Of a DNA stretch of 5,105 nt, positions 1 to 5,105 are shown piece after piece. Position 1 is the stretch's first letter, and every line of letters starts with the position of its first letter. The position numbers and the translations under genes were made by a program. The DNA is from Acidimicrobiia bacterium (lineage in GTDB: Bacteria > Actinomycetota > Acidimicrobiia > IMCC26256), in NCBI GenBank assembly GCA_023262065.1, contig JALRDW010000106.1, forward strand, positions 1-5,105. Reading direction: 5' to 3'. The notes beneath the pieces are model-generated. The model had not been told where the DNA came from. It saw only the letters and a list, made by a program, of their open reading frames with translations, and made no database searches.

Positions 1-6
1 AGAGGA
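1..6 (+). promoter_or_regulatory. Ribosome binding site of the PAS histidine kinase
   Basis: AGAGGA is a purine-rich match to the anti-Shine-Dalgarno sequence and ends four bases before the ATG at position 11. It supports that ATG as the start, even though the reading frame stays open back to the window edge (no stop in the three upstream codons). The promoter is not in the window. Confidence 0.6.
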
Positions 7-10
7 CCCC

Positions 11-1948
11 ATGACCGTCGAGCAACCCAACCCGAGGACCGAGCGCCGGGTCGACGGCAACGCGGCCTGGCTCAACGCGCTGCTCGACGCGATCGTCGTC
101 ATCACCCCCGACGGCTCGATCGTGGAATGGAACGAGGCCGCCGAGCGCACCTTCGGGTGGCGAAAGGATCAGGCCGTCGGGCAGACGTTCGCCGACCTCT
201 GCATCCCCGAGGAGTACCGGGCCGCACATGAGGCCGGCCTCGCCCGGTGGCGGGAGACGGGCGTGCAGGTGGTGACCGGCAAGCGGCTCGAGCTGCCCGC
301 CCTGCGCGCCGACGGGCGCCGGATCGAGGTGGAGCTCACCGTCACCCTCGCCGAGGGCTGGTCGGGTCCCGTGTTCGTCGGGTTCCTCCGCGACATCACC
401 GAGCTGCGCGAGGCGCAGCGCGCGGTCGAGGCGAACGAGCACCGGTCCCGGGCCATCGTGGAGCACTCCCCCGCCATCATCTCGATCCTCGGGCGCGACG
501 GCACGTGGCAGTCCTCGACCACTGCGGGCTCGCGCATCCTCGGATGGCAGCGCGGGCTCGAGCTCGAGGGCGGCATCTTCGCGCTCGTCCACCCCGACGA
601 CCTCGAGTACGCGATGGCGACGTTCAACGAGGTCGTCGCCGGCACGCGCGGACCGGACGATCCGGTCGAGTTCAGGGTCCGGGACGCCGACGGGTCCTGG
701 CACTGGATCGAGACCGCGGCCGACAACCTGCTCGACGATCCGCAGGTCGATGCGATCGTCCTGCACTCCCGCGACGTCACCGAGCGTCGTCGGCACGACG
801 CGCTCATGGCGCAGAGCACCGAGCGGCTCTCGGCCCTCGTCGAGAACCTGAACGCGGCCGTACTCGTGGAGGACTCGGACCGCCGGATGGCCATCGCCAA
901 CCAGCAGTTCTGCGACATGTTCGGGATCCCCGTCCCCCCCGCCGCCCTCCTCGGCAGCGACTGCGCGGCGGCGGCCGAGCAGTCGAAGGCGCTGTTCGCC
1001 GATCCCGAGGGCTGGCTGGCCAGCGTCGAGGCCGCACTCGCCGGCGGCGAGCAGCTCCTCGACGTCGAGTTCGGTCTCGCCGACGGGCGAACGGTCGAGC
1101 GGGACTACATCCCGATCCGGGTCGACGACCGGAACGAGGGCCACGTCTGGATCTACCGCGACGTGACCGAGCGCCACGAGATGGCGGCCCGGCGGGAGCG
1201 GCTGCTGGACGCCGAGCGGGACGTCCGGCGGGCGATCGAGGACCAGAACGAGCGCCTCCGCGAACTCGACCGCCTCAAGTCGGACTTCGTGGCGAACGTG
1301 TCCCACGAGCTGCGCACCCCCCTCACCTCGATCATGGGGTTCGCCGAGCTCCTCACCGACGGGGAGTCGGGCGGACTGAGCGCCGAGCAGTCCGAGTACC
1401 TCGGGGTGATCCGTCGATCCAGCGAGCGCATGCTGGCGCTCGTGACCGACCTGCTGCTCCTGTCCCGGCTCGAGACCCGCAGCATCCCGATCGAGCGGGC
1501 CGAGGTGTCGGTGCCCGAACTCGTGCGCGAGGCGACCGGCGAACTCTCGAACGCGGCCCGGGCCAAGGGCGTGCTCGTCACCGATGCGTGTGACGACGGG
1601 CCGCCGGCACACGGCGACCACATGCGGTTGCGTCAGGTGCTCGACAACCTCGTGTCCAACGCCACGAAGTTCACTCCGGAGGGCGGCAGCGTGGCGGTGC
1701 GGGCGACCCACGACGACCGGGGCTGGCACATCGCGGTCACCGACACCGGCATCGGCATCCCGGCCGACGAGGTGCCGCACCTGTTCGACAAGTTCTTCCG
1801 GGCATCGAACGCGCGGGACGGCAACGTGCCCGGCACCGGGCTGGGCCTCGCGATCTCCCAGGCGATCGTGGAGCTCCACGACGGCCACCTCACCGTCGAG
1901 AGCGTCGTGGGCGAGGGCACCACCATCACGGTGCACCTGCCCGCCTGA
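11..1948 (+). CDS. Cytoplasmic sensor histidine kinase with three PAS domains
   Basis: The 645-residue protein is a complete two-component sensor kinase that should autophosphorylate on His and pass the phosphate to a response regulator Asp. Three PAS domains come first: about residues 18-131 (ends RDITE), 143-259 (ends RDVTER) and 270-388 (ends RDVTER). A charged helical linker (about 388-422) leads into the HisKA dimerisation domain, with SHELRTPL at 431-438 and H432 as the phosphorylated residue. The HATPase domain has the N box (N546, N550 in DNLVSNATKFTP), G1 DTGIGIP at 578-584, F box LFDKFF at 591-596 and G2 GTGLGL at 608-613, so all kinase motifs are intact. No signal peptide or membrane segment is visible, so it should be soluble and sense an internal signal. 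PAS1 has H73 and R79 spaced as in the FixL heme pocket (see findings). No response regulator lies next to it in the window: the downstream neighbour is convergent and metabolic. The ligand and partner are unknown. Class is certain; specific role is not. Confidence 0.95.
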   Translation: MTVEQPNPRTERRVDGNAAWLNALLDAIVVITPDGSIVEWNEAAERTFGWRKDQAVGQTFADLCIPEEYRAAHEAGLARWRETGVQVVTGKRLELPALRADGRRIEVELTVTLAEGWSGPVFVGFLRDITELREAQRAVEANEHRSRAIVEHSPAIISILGRDGTWQSSTTAGSRILGWQRGLELEGGIFALVHPDDLEYAMATFNEVVAGTRGPDDPVEFRVRDADGSWHWIETAADNLLDDPQVDAIVLHSRDVTERRRHDALMAQSTERLSALVENLNAAVLVEDSDRRMAIANQQFCDMFGIPVPPAALLGSDCAAAAEQSKALFADPEGWLASVEAALAGGEQLLDVEFGLADGRTVERDYIPIRVDDRNEGHVWIYRDVTERHEMAARRERLLDAERDVRRAIEDQNERLRELDRLKSDFVANVSHELRTPLTSIMGFAELLTDGESGGLSAEQSEYLGVIRRSSERMLALVTDLLLLSRLETRSIPIERAEVSVPELVREATGELSNAARAKGVLVTDACDDGPPAHGDHMRLRQVLDNLVSNATKFTPEGGSVAVRATHDDRGWHIAVTDTGIGIPADEVPHLFDKFFRASNARDGNVPGTGLGLAISQAIVELHDGHLTVESVVGEGTTITVHLPA

Positions 1949-1960
1949 GGCGGGTCAGGC
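1943..1960. repeat. Inverted repeat spanning the two convergent stop codons
   Basis: GCCTGA (1943-1948) and TCAGGC (1955-1960) form a perfect 6-bp stem around a 6-base GGCGGG loop. The left arm contains the kinase stop codon and the right arm the synthetase stop codon on the other strand. A second, overlapping palindrome, CAGGCCTG, lies at 1956-1963. There is no T-tract on either side, so this is not a classical intrinsic terminator. It may be only a weak bidirectional termination or 3'-end structure. The symmetry arises because both genes end in the common Ala-stop pair GCC TGA, so chance is a fair alternative. Confidence 0.4.
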
Positions 1961-3562
1961 CTGCCCGGTGGCGCGGGCCTTGGCCCAGCGGTAGTCGGCC
2001 TTGCCCGAGGGCGACCGCACGATCTCGTCGACGAGGTGCACCTCGCGGGGCGCCTTGTACCGGGCGAGGAGCGTGTGGCAGTGCTCGGCGAGCGCCTCGA
2101 CGCCGGGCTGCGACCCGGGCCGGGGCTTGACCACCGCGGCGACCCGCTCTCCCCACCGCTCGTCGGGGACCCCGACGACGACGACGTCGAAGACGTCGGG
2201 ATGGCTCTTGAGCGCCGACTCGACCTCCTCCGGGAAGATCTTCTCGCCGCCCGAGTTGATGCTGACCGAGCCGCGCCCCAGCAGCGTGATCGTGCCGTCG
2301 GCCTCGATCATCGCCATGTCACCGGGGAGCACCCAGCGCTTCCCCTCGAACTCGGCGAAGACGCTCGCGGTCTTCTCGGGGTCCTTGTAGTACCCGAGCG
2401 GCACGTAACCGCCGCGCGCCAACCGGCCGACGACACCGGAACCCGGCGCGACCGGACGGTTGTCGTCATCGAGGACGGTCGTGTGCTCACCCATGGCGAA
2501 GCGCGGCCGGCCCTCCGCGTCGGTCCCGGCGTTCGTGCCCTGGTACCCCGTCTCCGACGCACCCAGGCTGTCGATGACCATCACGCTCGGCAGCCGCTCG
2601 GCGATGCGGGCCTTCACCGCGGGCGAGAGGATCGCACCGCCCGACCCGATGACGAAGAACCCCGAGAGGTCGTAGGTCGCGCCGTCGTCGTCGAGGGCCT
2701 CGATGAGCGGACGGGCCATGGCGTCGCCGACGAGGCTGATCGACATGATGCGTTCGCGCTCGACCGTGCTCCAGATCTCGTGCGGGTCCATCTTGCGGGA
2801 GGAGGACAGGACGAGGGTGTTGCCGGCGAAGAGGGTCATCATCGCGACCCACAGCGCCGCCCCGTGCATGAGTGGGGCGATGGGCATCGACACCGTGCCG
2901 CCGCCGTCGACGGCCTTCTGCACGAACGCCTCCGGCGTGTCCGGCATCTCGCCGCCCATGGCGAGGAGTGGCCCGAGCGTCGAGAGGAAGAAGTCGCGCT
3001 GGTGCCACATCACGCCCTTCGGCATCCCCGTGGTGCCGCCGGTGTAGAGGATGTAGAGGTCCTCCTCGGACCGGGGGGCGAAGGCGCGATCGCCCGATGC
3101 GCCGGCGAGGGCCTCCTCGTACTCGGTCGCCCCGATGCGGGCGAGGTCGGTGTCGGTGCCGTCCTCGACCGCGACGAACACGGTCAGTCCCGGCGCCTCC
3201 GCAGCGACGTGGGCGATCCGGTCGACGAACTCGCGTCCGTGGACGAGCGCTCGCAGATCGGCGTTGTCGAACAGGTAGGCGAGCTCCCCCTCGACGTAGC
3301 GGTAGTTGACGTTGATCGGGACCGCGCCGAGCTTGTAGGCGGCGAAGGTGCCCTCGACGTACTCCGGGCCGTTGTAGAGGTACAGCCCGACGTGATCCCC
3401 CCGGCCGATGCCCCGGGCGGCGAGGTGGTTGGCCAGCCGCGTCGCCCGTTCGTCGAGTTCGCGGTAGGTGAACCGGCGATCACCGCAGACGATCGCAGTG
3501 CGGTCGGGCACCGCGTCGGCGGTGGCTTCGAAGAGGTCGGCGAGGTTCCACTGGAGCGACAT
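1955..3562 (-). CDS. Acyl-CoA synthetase (AMP-forming), FadD19-like
   Basis: The 535-residue protein belongs to the ANL adenylate-forming family and should convert a carboxylic acid, ATP and CoA to acyl-CoA, AMP and PPi in the cytoplasm. The family motifs are present in order: phosphate loop YTGGTTGMPKG at 173-183, the A4-type segment PLMHG near 230-234, A5 SETGYQGT at 336-343, ATP-ribose Asp D415 in LPGD, hinge region GRGSVSINSGGEK at 429-441, and the catalytic Lys K521 in SPSGKADYRW near the C-terminus. NVNYRYVEGELAYLFDN (84-100) and the C-terminal half closely match my recollection of M. tuberculosis FadD19, the ligase for the C26 cholesterol side-chain acid. That makes a steroid or branched-chain acid plausible but not shown. 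The ATG at 3562 is chosen because it places the family N-terminus (MSLQWNLADLFE) at residue 1. A GTG at 3589 would add nine poorly conserved residues and falls in a hairpin. No clear Shine-Dalgarno precedes either start. It is the last gene of the minus-strand cluster, 39 bases after the thiolase stop. Confidence 0.94.
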   Translation of the reverse strand: MSLQWNLADLFEATADAVPDRTAIVCGDRRFTYRELDERATRLANHLAARGIGRGDHVGLYLYNGPEYVEGTFAAYKLGAVPINVNYRYVEGELAYLFDNADLRALVHGREFVDRIAHVAAEAPGLTVFVAVEDGTDTDLARIGATEYEEALAGASGDRAFAPRSEEDLYILYTGGTTGMPKGVMWHQRDFFLSTLGPLLAMGGEMPDTPEAFVQKAVDGGGTVSMPIAPLMHGAALWVAMMTLFAGNTLVLSSSRKMDPHEIWSTVERERIMSISLVGDAMARPLIEALDDDGATYDLSGFFVIGSGGAILSPAVKARIAERLPSVMVIDSLGASETGYQGTNAGTDAEGRPRFAMGEHTTVLDDDNRPVAPGSGVVGRLARGGYVPLGYYKDPEKTASVFAEFEGKRWVLPGDMAMIEADGTITLLGRGSVSINSGGEKIFPEEVESALKSHPDVFDVVVVGVPDERWGERVAAVVKPRPGSQPGVEALAEHCHTLLARYKAPREVHLVDEIVRSPSGKADYRWAKARATGQA

Positions 3563-3580
3563 GCGCCGGAGGTTACCGAT

Positions 3581-3600
3581 CCCGCCCACCCCGGGGCGGG
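3581..3600 (-). promoter_or_regulatory. GC-only hairpin between the thiolase and synthetase genes
   Basis: CCCGCCC (3581-3587) and GGGCGGG (3594-3600) form a perfect 7-bp all-GC stem with a 6-base loop. It nearly fills the 39-base spacer, beginning one base after the thiolase stop codon and ending 18 bases before the synthetase ATG. On the minus strand it is followed by ATCGGTAACC rather than a T-tract, so it is not a standard terminator. It could act as an mRNA 3'-end stabiliser, a processing site, or a structure lowering synthetase translation. Such stems also arise by chance in DNA this GC-rich. Its structure is seen; its function is inference. Confidence 0.4.
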
Positions 3601-3601
3601 G

Positions 3602-4795
3602 CTAGCGGGTGACGATGACGCAGGACCCGTGGCCGAAGAGCCCCTGGTTGATCGACAGGCCCACCCGGGCGCCCTCGACCTGACGGCCCTCGGCCCGACC
3701 CTGGAGCTGCCAGGTGAGTTCGCAGACCTGCTGGATGGCCTGGGCGGGGACCGCCTCGCCGAAGCAGGCGAGGCCGCCACTGGCGTTGACCGGGACGCGC
3801 CCGCCGAGGGCGGTGACCCCCTCGTCGATGAGCCGCTCGGCCTCCCCGGGCGCGCACAGCCCGATGTTCTCGTACCAGTCGAGTTCGAGGGCGGTCGAGA
3901 GGTCGTAGACCTCGGCGAGGCTGAGGTCCTCCGGCCCGAGGCCGGCCTGCTCGTAGGCCGCGTGGGCGATCGAGTCGCGGAACGTGCGCTCGGGCTCGGG
4001 AACCCCGAACGCCGAATCCGTCGCGAAGTTCGGCATCTCGATCACGGTGTTCGGGTACGACGGGGTCACCGTCGCGACGGCCGAGATGCGCACGGGATCG
4101 GTGACGCCCCGGGACCGGGCGTAGTCCATGCTGCACACGACGAGCGCCGCGGCGCCGTCGGAGGTCGCGCAGATCTCGAGCAGGCGGAGCGGGTCCGAGA
4201 CGATCGGCGACGCGTCGACGTCGGCGATCGTGACCTCCTTGCGGAAGCGCGCGTACGGGTTGTGCAGCCCGTGCTTCGCGTTCTTCACCTTCACCTTCGC
4301 GAAGTGGTCCGGTGTGGCGCCGTACTGCTCGATCCGGCGGCGCGCGTACAGCCCGAAGTAGGTCGGGTTCGTCGCGCCCAGGAGGCGGAATCGCAGCCAG
4401 TCCGGATCGTCACCCCGCTCCCCCGAGTTCGGCGCGAGGAAACCCTTGGGCGTGGTGTCGGCGCCGACCACGAGCGCGACGTCGCAGAGCCCGGCGAGGA
4501 TCTGGGCCCGGGCCGCGTTGAGCGCGGTCGCCCCCGAGGCGCACGCGGCGTAGGCCGAGGCGACCGGTGCCCCCTGCCAGCCGAGCGCCTGCGCGAAGGT
4601 CGCCCCGGCCACGTACCCCGGGTAGCCGTTGCGCACGGTCTCCCCGCCGGCGACGAACTGGATGTCACGCCAGTCGACCCCGGCGTCGGCGAGCGCCTCA
4701 CGGGCCGCGACCACGCCGTACTCGACGAAGTTCCGACCCCACTTGCCCCACGGGTGCATGCCGACCCCGAGGACCGCGACCTCTCCGACGCTCAT
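3602..4795 (-). CDS. Thiolase-fold lipid-transfer (Ltp/SCP-x type) enzyme, DUF35-paired
   Basis: The 397-residue protein has the length and fold signature of a single-domain thiolase such as the actinobacterial Ltp proteins. No C-terminal SCP2 sterol-carrier domain is present. The N-terminal half has the nucleophile motif AACASG (83-88, C85) and VVGADTTPKG (109-118). The C-terminal half has SDGAAALVV (212-220), EVYDLST (295-301) and VNASGG (336-341). The usual GHP histidine motif is replaced by CFGEAVP (344-350), and the C-terminal CxG cysteine is replaced by NQGLFGHG (383-390), so it is not a standard beta-ketothiolase. The sequence strongly resembles what I remember of M. tuberculosis Rv1627c, including its C-terminus. 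It probably acts on an acyl-CoA, by thiolysis or as a retro-aldolase like Ltp2, as a complex with the DUF35 protein encoded just upstream. The ATG at 4795 is chosen because the protein family begins there, GGAGGG lies six bases upstream, and it overlaps the DUF35 stop as ATGA. The frame stays open to 5038, but that extension is Arg/Pro/Gly-rich readthrough of the overlapping DUF35 gene. Confidence 0.92.
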   Translation of the reverse strand: MSVGEVAVLGVGMHPWGKWGRNFVEYGVVAAREALADAGVDWRDIQFVAGGETVRNGYPGYVAGATFAQALGWQGAPVASAYAACASGATALNAARAQILAGLCDVALVVGADTTPKGFLAPNSGERGDDPDWLRFRLLGATNPTYFGLYARRRIEQYGATPDHFAKVKVKNAKHGLHNPYARFRKEVTIADVDASPIVSDPLRLLEICATSDGAAALVVCSMDYARSRGVTDPVRISAVATVTPSYPNTVIEMPNFATDSAFGVPEPERTFRDSIAHAAYEQAGLGPEDLSLAEVYDLSTALELDWYENIGLCAPGEAERLIDEGVTALGGRVPVNASGGLACFGEAVPAQAIQQVCELTWQLQGRAEGRQVEGARVGLSINQGLFGHGSCVIVTR

Positions 4796-5105
4796 CGCTG
4801 ACCCTCCACCGGGCGCCACTGCCAGACCACGTACTCGTGCTCGTCGTCCTCGAACAGCACGCCGAGTTCGATCGCGACCTCGAGGCCCGATCGGAGCGTG
4901 GCCGGATCGCAGTCGGGGGCGAGGCGACCGAGCACCACCATCCGTTCCTCGGCGAGCTCGACGGCGAGCACCGTGTAGGGCACGAACGGGTCCGGCGCCA
5001 TGTACGGGGCCGGCGGCTGGTAGTGGTTGGTCGTCCACGACCAGACGCGACCGGTCGCCGAGAGGTGGACCTCGGTGAGGTCCTCGGCCGGGGCCGCCGG
5101 GTTGC
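4792..5105 (-). CDS. DUF35 / OB-fold acyl-CoA-associated protein (5' end cut by window edge)
   Basis: The last 103 residues and the stop codon of this gene are visible; the start lies beyond the right edge. Translating from the edge gives a frame open through 5103, with GRVWSWTTNH followed by a run ending in PFVPYTVLAVELAEE. This is the conserved beginning of the DUF35 OB-fold (strand G-x-V-x-S-W-T, then PY-x-V-x-V-E-L). The rest (LRSGLEVAIELGVLFEDDE, then VVWQWRP) fits the later strands of the fold. The ATG at 5001 is an internal Met in the middle of this domain, not a start. The N-terminal CxxC zinc ribbon usual for the family would be encoded outside the window. DUF35 proteins pair with thiolase-like enzymes and are thought to help channel or bind the CoA ester; ChsH2-DUF35 with Ltp2 is the characterised steroid example. 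Its stop overlaps the thiolase start (ATGA), which fits a two-protein complex made in a fixed ratio. Confidence 0.85.
   Translation of the reverse strand, partial: NPAAPAEDLTEVHLSATGRVWSWTTNHYQPPAPYMAPDPFVPYTVLAVELAEERMVVLGRLAPDCDPATLRSGLEVAIELGVLFEDDEHEYVVWQWRPVEGQR
4802..4807 (-). promoter_or_regulatory. Ribosome binding site of the thiolase, inside the DUF35 gene
   Basis: On the minus strand, GGAGGG lies six bases upstream of the ATG at 4795, within the codons for the last residues of the DUF35 protein (V-E-G-Q-R). It fixes the thiolase start and, with the ATGA overlap, indicates translational coupling of the two genes. Confidence 0.75.

Noticed and set aside
169..918. A 249-codon minus-strand frame opposite the kinase PAS region
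   Set aside because: Ser/Arg-rich shadow translation with no domain, lying wholly within a well-supported gene.
247..1593. A 448-codon plus-strand frame inside the kinase gene
   Set aside because: Its product is nearly all Arg, Gly, Ala and Pro, typical of an out-of-frame reading of GC-rich DNA. The kinase frame has all expected motifs.
1943..1967. Intrinsic (Rho-independent) terminator at the convergent junction
   Set aside because: The stem is only 6 bp and no T-tract follows on either strand, so it is reported only as an inverted repeat.
3563..3589. GTG at 3589 as the ligase start
   Set aside because: It adds nine residues not typical of the family, has no Shine-Dalgarno, and lies within the hairpin. 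The ATG at 3562 matches the family N-terminus better.
11..4795. Synteny with M. tuberculosis, where the regulator PdtaR (Rv1626) lies convergent to Rv1627c
   Set aside because: The signalling gene here is a HisKA-type PAS kinase and not a PdtaR-like regulator, and a ligase gene sits between it and the thiolase. The resemblance is probably coincidental.
2036..4801. A 921-codon open frame on the plus strand, antisense to the ligase and thiolase genes
   Set aside because: It is codon-for-codon in register with both minus-strand genes, which share one frame. It stays open only because those genes contain no TTA, CTA or TCA codons, as expected at this GC content. The product is a low-complexity Arg/Gly/Asp/Val-rich sequence with no recognisable domain, while the opposite strand has two clear enzyme families.
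4796..5038. An 81-residue N-terminal extension of the thiolase
   Set aside because: It is Arg/Pro/Gly-rich and overlaps the DUF35 gene in another frame. The thiolase family starts at the ATG at 4795, which has its own GGAGGG site.
1..5105. Mobile element, CRISPR array, tRNA or defence system
   Set aside because: No transposase, integrase, direct repeat array, tRNA-like cloverleaf or nuclease/helicase motif was seen. The window is nearly all coding and uniform in base composition.

Overview
This is a 5.1 kb piece of a very GC-rich bacterial chromosome. Third codon positions are almost all G or C, and TTA, CTA and TCA codons are missing over long stretches. The gene content (a FadD19-like acyl-CoA ligase, an actinobacterial 'lipid-transfer' type thiolase and a DUF35 protein) points to a high-GC actinomycete, for example an acidimicrobial or mycobacterium-like lineage. 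The taxon is an inference; no rRNA or marker gene is present.

Layout: the left 1.95 kb holds one plus-strand gene, a soluble 645-residue sensor histidine kinase with three PAS domains. The remaining 3.1 kb is a minus-strand gene cluster, read from the right edge inward: a DUF35/OB-fold protein (5' end cut off by the window edge), a thiolase-fold enzyme that overlaps it by ATGA, and a FadD19-like acyl-CoA synthetase that starts 39 bases after the thiolase stop. The kinase and the synthetase converge, with only 6 bases between their stop codons. The window is almost fully coding. There are no RNA genes, CRISPR arrays, insertion sequences or long repeats that I can see. The promoters of both transcription units lie outside the window.

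How the genes may work together: the synthetase would activate a carboxylic acid as its CoA thioester, via an acyl-AMP. The thiolase-fold enzyme, probably in a complex with the DUF35 protein, would cleave or form a carbon-carbon bond in a downstream CoA ester. The closest known logic is actinobacterial steroid side-chain breakdown (FadD19, Ltp2 with the ChsH2 DUF35 domain), and the DUF35-thiolase pair resembles the Mycobacterium tuberculosis pair Rv1628c-Rv1627c as I recall it. The substrate cannot be read from the sequence. The thiolase lacks the usual catalytic His and C-terminal Cys, so its chemistry is open. The kinase has no response regulator beside it here. Its first PAS domain carries a FixL-like His/Arg pattern that may be worth testing for heme.
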